Below, one piece after another: positions 24,527 to 31,880 of a stretch of DNA of 31,880 nt (the first letter of the stretch is position 1; each line of letters opens with the position of its first letter). Position numbers and translations under genes: made by a program. The notes below the pieces were generated by a model. That model had not been told where the DNA came from. It did not search any database and saw only the letters and a list, made by a program, of their open reading frames with translations. This DNA comes from Promethearchaeota archaeon. GTDB lineage: Archaea > Asgardarchaeota > Lokiarchaeia > Sigynarchaeales > SOKP01. The DNA lies in the NCBI GenBank assembly GCA_014730295.1, contig WJIN01000054.1, positions 1 through 31,880 on the forward strand, read 5' to 3'.

Positions 24527-25477
24527 CTAAAATTTATTGGCTAATTCTTCAAATTTGGAGTTTAACGTAGCCACTTTTTCGTCCCATTTAGATAAAATTT
24601 CATTTACTTTCGGAATCACTCGATCTCTCTCTTTAAATTCGAGGTAATTCATAAAATCTTTGATATTTTCAATATTTATGAATGTTTGTGCCACAAATTT
24701 TCGAATATCTTTTACTTGTTCTTCTAAAACTTCTTGAGTTCGGTGCTCCTCTCCTTTCCTAACCAATGTTTTTAGATATTCCTCTGTGCCTAATAGTTTA
24801 GAATTCAGTTCATTGATTTTATCAGAGATAAATTTCTCATACCGCTCGTAAATATTCCTACGGGGGAAGAAATTAGTTATATCTATGATAAATTTTTGAA
24901 TTTGTTTAACCATCTGCTCTCTGCTTTCATACCCTTCAATTTGAAAATCTATTTCATGATAGGATGCTTCTATCCCTCTATTTACATCGTCCAAACGGAA
25001 AATTTTAAATCCAGGATCATTTTTAAGCTGTTTTACTGGATCGCCCTTCTTTTCGGGAAGTTCGACTTGTCGAATGAGGCGCACGGGATTAAAAACTAAG
25101 GAAACGGCTTTCGGATTGTTCTGCTGGTAGGAAAGAGTTGTTTTTATATCCAACTGAGACATCATTACTTTAAAGCCAGGATGACTATGCCACCATCCAA
25201 GCGTGAAATCACCTTGAGAGAAAGCTCTATCGTCAATTATACTAAAGGATTCATAATCTTCGGTATTCCAATATACCTTATCAATGATATCTTCGGGGTT
25301 TTTCTCTTGATGTGTAATCGGATATGCCTCAGAAATTATTACATCCTCACCTTCAATATTTCCAATGAATATTCCATATACTTCCAACCAGTCATCTTCG
25401 GACATTCGTGTGTTCGCAAAACGTACGCTCGCAGCGACAATGGTTTTATAAACTTCTTTAGGTATTATTACTGTCAT
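24527..25477 (-). CDS. JAMM/MPN+ metalloprotease-like protein with helical tail
   Basis: A 316-residue protein with an MPN/JAMM domain at about residues 1-165. All catalytic positions are present: Glu32 in LEVYGIFIG, His97 and His99 in GWWHSHPG, Ser107 and Asp110 in MSQLD (HxHx7Sx2D). This zinc site cleaves isopeptide bonds in Rpn11, CSN5 and AMSH. After the domain comes FRLDDVNRGIEASYHE, a segment shared with the two MPN proteins at 27275-30206. A helical coiled-coil tail (~190-316) follows. No ubiquitin-like gene is in the window, so the target is inferred, not seen. The ATG at 25477 abuts a perfect 14-bp palindrome. It diverges from the zinc-ribbon gene. Confidence 0.88.
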   Translation of the reverse strand: MTVIIPKEVYKTIVAASVRFANTRMSEDDWLEVYGIFIGNIEGEDVIISEAYPITHQEKNPEDIIDKVYWNTEDYESFSIIDDRAFSQGDFTLGWWHSHPGFKVMMSQLDIKTTLSYQQNNPKAVSLVFNPVRLIRQVELPEKKGDPVKQLKNDPGFKIFRLDDVNRGIEASYHEIDFQIEGYESREQMVKQIQKFIIDITNFFPRRNIYERYEKFISDKINELNSKLLGTEEYLKTLVRKGEEHRTQEVLEEQVKDIRKFVAQTFINIENIKDFMNYLEFKERDRVIPKVNEILSKWDEKVATLNSKFEELANKF

Positions 25478-25490
25478 TTTTGATCAAAAA
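25477..25490. repeat. Perfect 14-bp palindrome at the JAMM gene start
   Basis: TTTTTGATCAAAAA reads the same on both strands and touches the first base of the JAMM start codon. It may be an operator or a structured 5' end. Palindromes of this AT-rich kind also arise by chance. Confidence 0.35.
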
Positions 25491-25511
25491 GGTATCTTTT
25501 CTTAATAATAC

Positions 25512-25557
25512 AAATTTTCGTATTTAACTTTTTATTGAATTACAAATACGAATATTT
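25512..25557. repeat. Imperfect inverted repeat between divergent genes
   Basis: Arms 25512-25525 and 25544-25557 are reverse complements at 13 of 14 positions (core TTCGTATTT / AAATACGAA) around an 18-base spacer. The pair lies 35-80 bases upstream of the JAMM gene start, in its divergent promoter region with the zinc-ribbon gene. This is where an archaeal operator could sit. Confidence 0.4.
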
Positions 25558-25763
25558 TGATTTATCATGAAAATAAAATTATTTAAAACAATTTCTAATT
25601 TAAAAGAAATAGTTTCGAAAGTTATGTTATTACTCCAAATAGAAAATACAAAATACAACTAAAATATAATAGATTTAAAATCATAAATTACTATTATTAA
25701 GTTAATTCAATTAATACATAACAAAGTATAGTTCAAGTTTATCTAAAGAGGATACACAGGAAA

Positions 25764-26390
25764 ATGACTGAGAAAGGATTTGAACCATTATCCAGCCAGC
25801 TAGGTATACCTGGGACTTCATACCGGCTCCAGCTTGGATTAATTAACGATAAATGGGCATCTAGGATTCTTAAGGGAAATAATATTATTGATTCCTATAT
25901 ATATAAAGATGAGGATGTCGAGGGAGGTTTTCCTAATCAAAATCTAATCGTGGGTTGGGTTCTAAGAACCGTTGCGATTCCAAATATCAATCCACATCAA
26001 GTTATGAAGACAACTCAAGCATTAATGAAGCAAGCACGGACTAACAAAGAGAAACAGAAAGTTAAGGCACCTCTCTCTGAAACTAAAGATGTAGAATTGG
26101 AGAAGGTTCCCGAAACTGAAATAAAAAGACCAAAAGCTAGTGGATGGGTAAAAGAAGAATCCCCGAGTTCTATGAGCGAGTCTGAAAAACGTCAAGCTTT
26201 TCAAGAGAGAGTAAAAGCTAAGAAGGAAGGTGAAACAACTGGCAGCCAACAAAAACGAGAGCTTCCGAAGATCCCAAGTGTGGGTGGTGAAGAAATGAGC
26301 GATGCAGAAAAGACTTTTTGCCCCTTCTGCGGAAAGGATTTAACTTTTGTTTATTGCCCCTACTGTGGTAAGAAACTACCACATGAATGA
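25764..26390 (+). CDS. Protein of unknown function with C-terminal zinc ribbon
   Basis: A 208-residue protein in three parts. The N-terminal ~85 residues are globular (TSYRLQLGLINDKWASRIL, then NQNLIVGWVLRTVAIPN). A charged, low-complexity linker (~90-180) is rich in Lys, Glu, Ser and Pro. A C-terminal zinc ribbon has CPFCGKDL and, nine residues later, CPYCGKKL. No enzyme motif is seen. The ribbon suggests binding of protein or nucleic acid, with the disordered linker as tether. The gene lies between the divergent JAMM gene and the HAD and MPN genes on the same strand. Association with the JAMM group is by position only. The start is the ATG at 25764. Confidence 0.6.
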   Translation: MTEKGFEPLSSQLGIPGTSYRLQLGLINDKWASRILKGNNIIDSYIYKDEDVEGGFPNQNLIVGWVLRTVAIPNINPHQVMKTTQALMKQARTNKEKQKVKAPLSETKDVELEKVPETEIKRPKASGWVKEESPSSMSESEKRQAFQERVKAKKEGETTGSQQKRELPKIPSVGGEEMSDAEKTFCPFCGKDLTFVYCPYCGKKLPHE

Positions 26391-26467
26391 AGGATTTAAT
26401 GCGTCTAATTAATTTTTATATTACTTTTTTTAAATAAACCTTTAAAATGCGTCAATTTAAAACAGCA

Positions 26468-26496
26468 TTTTCATTTTATTATCTATTAAATGAAAA
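26468..26496 (+). repeat. 9-bp inverted repeat upstream of the HAD gene
   Basis: TTTTCATTT (26468-26476) and AAATGAAAA (26488-26496) are perfect reverse complements with an 11-base loop. The pair lies 46-75 bases before the HAD start. No U-tract follows, so a terminator is less likely than an operator or chance. Confidence 0.3.
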
Positions 26497-26542
26497 ATAG
26501 TTATGGAAAATCTGATAAAAATCTCTATAAACAGGATCATAC

Positions 26543-27154
26543 ATGATTAAAAATATAATATTTGACCTTGGAAATGTCCTAATTAATTTTAAACCTGGAG
26601 AGTTTTTAAATCAATTTACCAATGAAATGGGTAAAATAGAAGATTTTGTGAAGAAAGTCCCAAAAAGTAAAATTTGGTTTGATCTGGATCGAGGGAAATT
26701 ATCTGTTAATGAGGCATTTAAGATTTTTCTTGAGAAATATCCTGAAAAGGAGGAATTATTACATTCATTCTTTGAGAATAATAAATGGATGGATATGCTT
26801 ACACCCATAAAGGAGAATGTAGAGATTCTAAACGAGTTAAAAAATAAGGGATATAGACTGTACATCTTATCGAGTTTTATCAAAGAAGCATTTTCTTATA
26901 TTCAATCTAGATATGAATTTTTATCTCTATTTGATGGAGCTGTGATTTCATATCAAGAAGGATGCATTAAACCAGAAAAAGAAATATATCGCATATTACT
27001 ACAACGATATAACCTTAATCCTGAGGAATGTATCTTCATAGACGACCATAAAGTAATCTTAAAACCTGCGAGACAACTTGGGATGAATGTAATTCACTAT
27101 CAACCCGATACTGATTTACGGGAAGAATTGCAGAAATTTTCTATTAAGATATAG
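26543..27154 (+). CDS. HAD-superfamily (YihX-like) hydrolase
   Basis: A 203-residue haloacid-dehalogenase-fold hydrolase. Motif I is IIFDLGNVLI, with Asp8 as nucleophile and Gly10 in place of the usual second Asp. Motif II is YILSSF, motif III is GCIKPEKEIY with the catalytic Lys, and motif IV is CIFIDDH. The cap lies between residues 17 and 95, as in HAD-IA proteins. The DLGNV form of motif I is typical of YihX-like sugar-phosphate phosphatases; the substrate here is unknown. The ATG at 26543 is chosen. The MPN+ gene starts 120 bases downstream. The AT-rich gap contains a TATA-like GAATATATAC, so it may be a separate transcript. Confidence 0.85.
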   Translation: MIKNIIFDLGNVLINFKPGEFLNQFTNEMGKIEDFVKKVPKSKIWFDLDRGKLSVNEAFKIFLEKYPEKEELLHSFFENNKWMDMLTPIKENVEILNELKNKGYRLYILSSFIKEAFSYIQSRYEFLSLFDGAVISYQEGCIKPEKEIYRILLQRYNLNPEECIFIDDHKVILKPARQLGMNVIHYQPDTDLREELQKFSIKI

Positions 27155-27274
27155 GGTATAAAGAATTTCCAAAGTATCATAACATTTTCAAAGAGTATAG
27201 AAAAATATAATTAAAACTATAAATTGTTTTATTGAATATATACAATAATAATCTACTGTTAACCATTTTAAAAT

Positions 27275-28867
27275 GTGAGAAAAGTGAGATCAAGGAAATC
27301 AAATGTATCTGACAATTCAAAAGTTATCATCAAGCCTGAAGCCTACTATAAAATGCTAGTCCATGTGTTAAGGTTTGGAGCAAAAACCATCCGAGGGCAA
27401 GGATATAAAGAAGTTATGGGTATTTTAATAGGGCGATTGAAAGGCGAAGGCATGATTAAAAACGTGATAATAGAAGATGCGGTACCCGTTTCACATGGAG
27501 GTTCAATCGAAGTTCGATTTGCTCCCGAGGATTACGCAACGTTTTCTATGATTGATGAAAAATTCGCGAAAGAGAATTTATTTAGTGTGGGATGGTTTCA
27601 CTCTCATCCGGGATTGGATATTTTCTTTTCAAGTACGGATATTATGAACCAATTAGGATGGCAAACGCCGAATCCAAGTGCCATCGGAATTGTTTTTGAT
27701 CACACTTACTTGGATAGGCCTGGAGATCTTGGGTTTCGCACGTTTCGATTAGACGATCCTTCAAAAGGAGACGCATCCGGGTACCATGAAGTAGAAACGA
27801 TTGTAGAACCCCCAAATAGTTTAAAATTCTATGATAAAATTATTAATCTGATCTCAAGTGTCCATACGAAGGAACCTCCAATTCTCGAATTAAATGAAAA
27901 ACCCAACTTGTTTGGAGAAATCATGTTCCCATCTGACGGAGAATTGATGGTTGAGATGCCTCAAATCAGTGCAGAGAGAATCGTAAATATGATAAAAACG
28001 GGTTTCTTCAGCATAATAGAATCCTTGATTGAACCTGTCATTCACCAATATAATGAATGGAGTCAGAATATTCTAAAAAATATTAGCAGTCAAAATTTAG
28101 TGATAAAAAGAAATCTGGTTGATGTGAAAGCTACAATTAACGATCAGCTAAATAAAATACAAAATACTTTTTCTACCAAACTTAAAAACTTATTTAATGA
28201 AATTGAGTATTACATTGATGATAGATTTGATACTATAGATGTAAAAATAGACTCCATAAAAAAAGATGTGAGTCATTTGGAACAAAATCTAACAGAAAAT
28301 GTTAGTAAAAAAATCAACATGATGATTAAAGAAATGAAAAATGATTTCAATCAAACACATCAAACCAATTTGACAAATTTGGAACATTTAAGAGAGAATT
28401 TTTCGAAATCAAACGAAATTTCTACTCAACAAAAAGGACTCCTAGAAGAGATAGAAGCTCAACCAGAAAAAATTCGGACAACTCTTAAAAATGAGATCGG
28501 AGATTATTTAGCAGCATTAAAAGATGAGTTCAACAAAGATTTCGAAAACCTAAATATGATAATCACGAATTCTGAGGAACGCGCGGAAAAGGTGGAATCC
28601 AAACTAGCGGATTCCCTTTCAATCCTTGAGAGTTCAGTTGAGCCCTTAGAACAGAAAATTAATAACCTAAACACAGATAAAAAGGTTCTTCAAAACAAAA
28701 TTGATAAAGCTACATCTCAAATTAACGAAAAAGACAAAAAAATCGATTCCTTAGAGTATGAAAATAAAAGTCTTTCAGAAGAAATTAAAAAAGAAAAAAA
28801 GGAAAACGAGAAACTGCGAGATAAACTCAAAAAATTAGAAAAAAAGGTGGAGAAAAATGCCAAATAA
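27275..28867 (+). CDS. MPN+ (JAMM) metalloprotease-like protein with long coiled-coil tail
   Basis: A 530-residue protein. Residues ~15-190 are an MPN domain with an intact zinc site. Glu46 lies in KEVMGILIG, His109 and His111 in GWFHSHPG, and Ser119 and Asp122 in FFSSTD. This closely matches Rpn11 and CSN5 and predicts isopeptidase-like activity. After it comes a conserved extension (FRTFRLDDPSKGDASGYHE, then PPNSLKFYDKI). From residue ~245 a very long coiled coil runs to the Lys/Glu-rich end. The start is GTG at 27275; an ATG at 27273 is immediately followed by TGA in another frame, and no ATG lies before residue 27. Its last codons overlap the MPN- gene, so the two proteins are made together and probably dimerise. 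No ubiquitin-like substrate is seen. Confidence 0.88.
   Translation: MRKVRSRKSNVSDNSKVIIKPEAYYKMLVHVLRFGAKTIRGQGYKEVMGILIGRLKGEGMIKNVIIEDAVPVSHGGSIEVRFAPEDYATFSMIDEKFAKENLFSVGWFHSHPGLDIFFSSTDIMNQLGWQTPNPSAIGIVFDHTYLDRPGDLGFRTFRLDDPSKGDASGYHEVETIVEPPNSLKFYDKIINLISSVHTKEPPILELNEKPNLFGEIMFPSDGELMVEMPQISAERIVNMIKTGFFSIIESLIEPVIHQYNEWSQNILKNISSQNLVIKRNLVDVKATINDQLNKIQNTFSTKLKNLFNEIEYYIDDRFDTIDVKIDSIKKDVSHLEQNLTENVSKKINMMIKEMKNDFNQTHQTNLTNLEHLRENFSKSNEISTQQKGLLEEIEAQPEKIRTTLKNEIGDYLAALKDEFNKDFENLNMIITNSEERAEKVESKLADSLSILESSVEPLEQKINNLNTDKKVLQNKIDKATSQINEKDKKIDSLEYENKSLSEEIKKEKKENEKLRDKLKKLEKKVEKNAK
28845..28852 (+). promoter_or_regulatory. Shine-Dalgarno site of the MPN- gene inside the MPN+ gene
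   Basis: AGGTGGAG lies four bases before the ATG at 28857, inside the last codons of the MPN+ gene. It supports coupled translation of the two overlapping genes. Confidence 0.55.
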
Positions 28868-30206
28868 CAATCAAAATAATAGTCAAGATAAAATCGTAGT
28901 AGATATAAAAAAGGAAGCTTTTAGAAATATTATTGCGCATATTTTTCGATTTGGCCACGAAGCTTTAGATGAGAGTGTAGATACTATGGGATTTTGTTTA
29001 GGAACTGTTGAAGAAGATCGTTATGTCGTTAAAAATGCCATACCTGTCTCACATGGACCAAGCCTTAAGAAAAATTATTTCTCAAAAAAATCAAATTTAA
29101 TAACTCAAATCGAAGAAAAATATCAAGATGAAAGTCTAAGATTGATCGGTTGGTATATTTCTCATCCTTCAGAAGGAGTTGATTGGAAAGAAGTAGATAT
29201 TCTAAATCATCTTCAAATACAAAATGAACAAAGACCACACGCGTTTTGCATTCTATTAGATCATAAATTGATCAGAAAAGAGGATGATTTTGGATTCAAG
29301 ATATATACTCTTAAAGATTTTAAAGAGGGAGAAGAAAGTGAGATCGAGGAATTAACCTATAAGGTGGAATCTCCAAATAGTTTGGATTATTTTAAATGGG
29401 TACAGAAATTTGTAGAAGATTATCACAAAAGTAATCCTATATTAATTAAAGAGATTGAGGAGATGGTAGAAGCGAAGGGGGAAAAGCTCCAGGAGATCCC
29501 CTCAGACATGGAAGAGGTTCAGAAAATTGGAATCAGCTTCGGTCCACACTTTCAAAATAGTCTTGAAGAATTTGGAGAGATGATCGATACCAGCTTTAAA
29601 ACTGAATTAAACTCATCTATGAACGGATTTACAGAGGAGGCCTTAAGAGGTTCCAAAAAATTACAGAATAGCACTAAACAGATGAGAGATAATATCACAT
29701 TAGGTATGCAAAGACTCGATAAATGGTTTGAAACTCAAATTGAAGACATGTCGAAAACTTTCAAGAATAGTGTTAAAAATTCAACCGAATCACGAGTTGA
29801 CGCTGTTTCAAGTTTAAAGCAATTAATTACAGAAAAATCAGACGATATATCTCTCCATCTCAAGCAAATAGTAGAAGAACACCTCCAAACACAGCGAAAA
29901 GAAATAGAGGAAAAAATAGAACAAATGAGAACTGAATTGAAAGAGATCTTATCAATCAATTCTGATAACTTGGATAATCAACAAAAAGTATATGGCATCA
30001 ACAAGAAATTAAAGGAATCTATCCAAGAACTCTCCTCAAAACTAATTGAAGATTTAAAACCTTTCATTAAAAACTTGAGTGAGCAACAAACCCAAAATCT
30101 TGAAGACCTAAAGCAGAGAAACGAATCTGTCGGCGAAAAATATTCTACAATAGAAGAGAGTATTAAAAAATTGGAAAAAGCAATTTTAAGTCTTAGAAAT
30201 ATTTGA
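28857..30206 (+). CDS. MPN- (degenerate JAMM) protein with coiled-coil tail
   Basis: A 449-residue paralogue of the preceding protein. Residues ~10-165 align with the MPN domain, but the zinc site is damaged. The Glu is Asp42 in VDTMGFCLG. The HSHP motif reads WYISHP (Ile101, His103). The Ser is Lys111, and only His103 and Asp114 remain. This is the pattern of inactive MPN- partners such as Rpn8, CSN6 and eIF3f, which dimerise with and shape the active subunit. The shared extension is visible (SPNSLDYFKW). From about residue 200 the protein is almost entirely helical and coiled coil. The ATG at 28857 overlaps the MPN+ stop by 11 bases and has a ribosome site. A catalytic/non-catalytic dimer is inferred. 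Confidence 0.85.
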   Translation: MPNNNQNNSQDKIVVDIKKEAFRNIIAHIFRFGHEALDESVDTMGFCLGTVEEDRYVVKNAIPVSHGPSLKKNYFSKKSNLITQIEEKYQDESLRLIGWYISHPSEGVDWKEVDILNHLQIQNEQRPHAFCILLDHKLIRKEDDFGFKIYTLKDFKEGEESEIEELTYKVESPNSLDYFKWVQKFVEDYHKSNPILIKEIEEMVEAKGEKLQEIPSDMEEVQKIGISFGPHFQNSLEEFGEMIDTSFKTELNSSMNGFTEEALRGSKKLQNSTKQMRDNITLGMQRLDKWFETQIEDMSKTFKNSVKNSTESRVDAVSSLKQLITEKSDDISLHLKQIVEEHLQTQRKEIEEKIEQMRTELKEILSINSDNLDNQQKVYGINKKLKESIQELSSKLIEDLKPFIKNLSEQQTQNLEDLKQRNESVGEKYSTIEESIKKLEKAILSLRNI

Positions 30207-30237
30207 ATCTCTTATCTTTATCTAATATAATAATAAG

Positions 30238-30244
30238 AAAAAAA
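30238..30244 (-). terminator. U7 tract downstream of the HTH gene
   Basis: A run of seven A on the plus strand is a run of U in the minus-strand transcript, 43-49 bases past the HTH-like gene's stop. It fits archaeal U-tract termination. The MPN- transcript (+) has no comparable U run here. Confidence 0.3.
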
Positions 30245-30286
30245 GGTATTAAAGCAGTAGCATAATAATTTTATTTTCTATATACA

Positions 30287-30562
30287 TTAGAAAAATTTTA
30301 AACTTGAGACCATAGATACGCGTAATTTATACTTCGGAATATTCGTTCGAAGTCGTTTCAACTCGTTCCTTTTCGCAAGATTACTTAAAATCCTTCCAAT
30401 TTTATCCACTCTGATATCAATGCCGTAATTGTCGCTAAGAACAGAGCTAATTTTATAGGAGGAAAGGATGACTACTTCTGAAATAGATTTTTCACATAAT
30501 AATTCGATCGCTTCCTTGATAAGACTAAGCAAGCTTTCTTTATCATCTACTTTCTTTTCCAT
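30287..30562 (-). CDS. Small winged-helix-like protein
   Basis: A 91-residue protein from the ATG at 30562 (a TTG three codons upstream, 30571, is an alternative). It is helical and basic. The part SSYKISSVLSDNYGIDIRVD followed by KIGRILSNLAKRNELKRLR has the helix-turn-helix spacing of small archaeal winged-helix regulators. The end PKYKLRV could be the beta wing. No ligand domain or Cys is present, so it would be a simple DNA-binding protein. It is convergent with the MPN- gene. Family and target are not known. Confidence 0.6.
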   Translation of the reverse strand: MEKKVDDKESLLSLIKEAIELLCEKSISEVVILSSYKISSVLSDNYGIDIRVDKIGRILSNLAKRNELKRLRTNIPKYKLRVSMVSSLKFF

Positions 30563-30693
30563 CTTTCTCAAATTTAAATGTGAATGATTTATATTTAAAA
30601 CTATTACTTTATATTTTTTAAAATTTTCTGCTTAGAATCTCTATATATCAATAACCAATAAAAAAATTAGGAAAATATATCACATATAAGTTT

Positions 30694-30804
30694 TTGAACT
30701 ACCAGCCCCTAAAGGAGCTGGATTCTTGCTTCCTTGACCACCGCGCCTAAATGGCGTCTTACACGATCTCCACAGGCGTAACTTCCCGTTGTCCCTACGG
30801 TAGG
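30694..30804 (-). ncRNA. Candidate omega RNA (reRNA) of the tnpB element
   Basis: The region between the tnpB stop and the element's right end is GC-richer than its surroundings and carries nested hairpins. One is CCAGCTCC/GGGGCTGG around a TTTA loop (minus strand, one G-U pair). Another is CGCC/GGCG at about 30750. In active elements this part, with the tnpB 3' end, is processed to the guide RNA, and the guide would be the flank just beyond 30694. Whether it is still expressed is unknown. Confidence 0.4.
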
Positions 30805-31880
30805 TCATGAAATGACTGTGATGCCTCTCTCTTCTAAGAAGCGTATTCCTTCTTTCTTAATATTAGCAGACGCGTTTTTATCTCGGTGATGATGAGTGCG
30901 ACACTCGGAGCACGTCCATTCACGTTCCTTTAAAGTTAAGTTCTCGTGTTTATATCCGCAGACAGAGCCGAGCTTACTTGAGGGAAAAAAGCGGTCTACT
31001 TCTTGATAGTGCTTACCGCGCCATTCAAGCTTGTAGTTTAAACTGGTTTTAAACTGATCCCACGAAAAGTCCAGGGTTACTGATTTTGACAGACCACTAT
31101 GGAATTGTTGCATGCCTTCTATGCTCAAGTCTTCTAAAATAACGGCATCGAATGTATTTGCAAGCTGAAGCGTGGTTTTATGAATCCAATCGCGTTTTTG
31201 ATTGGCAATTTTTTCATACACGCGAGCTAACCTAAGTCGTGCTTTCCCACGGTTTTGTGAGCCCTTTTTCTTACGAGAGACCTGTCGATGTAGCTTTCTA
31301 AGGCTTGCTTCTGAGGAGCGATAAAAACGAGGGTTAGAAAAGACCTTTCCTTCCCCTACTAAGAATTCAGACGCAGACATGTCAAAGGCGGCAATAGCAT
31401 CGCAATGAACCTCTTTTAAGGGAGTGACTTCCAGCTCCTCCTCAATGAAAATAGACACGTAATACTTTCCGCTCTTGGTTTTCGAAACGGACACGTGTTT
31501 AATGGATTCAGCAAAGCTCCTATTATCCTTAAATCTTATCCACGTCTTAATTTTTGGAAGCTTTATTCGCTTCTTCTCAAAATCTATCTTAATGTTATTA
31601 TTTATATTAAAAGTGGTATACGTTTGCTTATGTCTCTTCGATTTAAACCTCGGATATCCTACTTTCCGAGCCTCTTTTAACCCTTGAAAAAGTTCTGAAA
31701 GGCTTCCCATAGATGTCGTGTAGCGGATTATAAAACTTTACTATCGACCTTCGTCATGAACTCAAATTCTTGCTTATACTCCTTTTCAGTTTTATATTTA
31801 TGAACTCTTAACGCGTCAGAATCTTCCTTGAGTTGTTGATATATGTTCTTCCGTTCTGCAAGCATTTGATTCCATAAAAG
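30805..31880 (-). pseudogene. tnpB: Broken tnpB (IS605 OrfB) fragment
   Basis: The longest open part is 301 residues ending at 30805. It has the RuvC-like triad: Asp in AAFDMSASEF, Glu in VILEDLSIEGM, Asp in HHHRDKNAS. A zinc finger lies between the last two, but the first CxxC has lost one Cys (GSVCG). Upstream of its apparent ATG (31710) the sequence continues in another frame with TnpB-like LLWNQMLAERKNIY. This reads into an in-frame TAA at 31730-31728 (VL*SATRHLWEAFQNFF). A frameshift near 31680-31690 is then needed to join the main frame (GLKEARKVGYPRFK). With two lesions and a lost ligand, it is almost certainly inactive. The N-terminus is beyond the window. The annotated ATG at 31710 is therefore not a real start. 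Confidence 0.85.

Larger units (their letters stand above)
30694..31880 (-). mobile_element. IS200/IS605-type element, right part, cut by window edge
   Basis: The right end is suggested by TCAA (30697-30694 on the minus strand), the same tetranucleotide as the right cleavage site of IS608. Just inside it is a hairpin at 30702-30721, as in this family. The interior is tnpB. Its sequence is clearly less AT-rich than the flanking genes, a sign of transfer. The left end, any tnpA and the boundary on the other side are outside the window. Confidence 0.65.

Noticed and set aside
25776..25786. GGATTTGAACC near the start of the zinc-ribbon protein, the reverse of a tRNA T-arm
   Set aside because: The minus strand gives a T-stem with a mismatch and no matching acceptor stem. 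The plus strand encodes a sensible protein start here.
31708..31710. ATG at 31710 as the true start of the tnpB gene
   Set aside because: TnpB-like sequence continues upstream in another frame, so the ATG is internal to a broken gene.

Overview
The window is AT-rich, gene-dense DNA that most likely comes from an Asgard archaeon, probably of the Lokiarchaeia/Promethearchaeota type. This is inferred from the gene mix. There is an archaeal aIF1 with its N-terminal zinc knuckle, a Ras/Rab-type small GTPase cut by the left edge, a double Roadblock/LC7 protein, two SHOC2-like leucine-rich-repeat proteins, three JAMM/MPN proteins and a VTC/CYTH pair. TTG and GTG starts are common, and several starts have Shine-Dalgarno sequences complementary to the archaeal 16S tail. 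No rRNA, tRNA or CRISPR array was found.

Layout. Positions 1-6000 hold the truncated GTPase and a pirin on the minus strand. A plus-strand run follows: glycerophosphodiester phosphodiesterase, PAP2 phosphatase, metallo-beta-lactamase-fold hydrolase and a small unknown protein. A large DUF3604/PHP-type protein lies on the minus strand. Positions 6267-6665 hold aIF1, whose conserved reading frame has no ATG, GTG or TTG start before the zinc knuckle. The only near-cognate start is AUU, and an in-frame 16-codon leader ORF precedes it. Positions 7107-11867 hold a PepD-type dipeptidase, a Nudix hydrolase and two tandem LRR proteins. Positions 11883-15766 (minus) hold a CYTH-like and a VTC-domain protein in one operon, a very acidic 64-residue protein and an alpha/beta hydrolase with Asp at the nucleophile position. 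Positions 15825-24456 hold a PHP histidinol-phosphatase, a DUF5714 protein, a coiled-coil protein with a possible TrmB/PLD-like C-terminus, the Roadblock protein, an ATP-grasp enzyme, a ChlI-ChlD fusion, a 55-residue Cys-rich protein and a radical SAM enzyme.

Positions 24527-30206 hold the most interesting block. A JAMM protein with all catalytic residues lies on the minus strand. Beyond a zinc-ribbon protein and a HAD hydrolase are two overlapping plus-strand genes. The first encodes a catalytic MPN+ protein and the second a degenerate MPN- paralogue, each with a long coiled-coil tail. The arrangement recalls the eukaryotic Rpn11-Rpn8, CSN5-CSN6 and eIF3h-eIF3f pairs.

The right end (30694-31880) is the 3' part of an IS200/IS605-type tnpB. 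It is visibly less AT-rich than its surroundings and is broken by a nonsense codon and a frameshift. The hairpin-bearing right end that normally supplies the omega RNA is still present.
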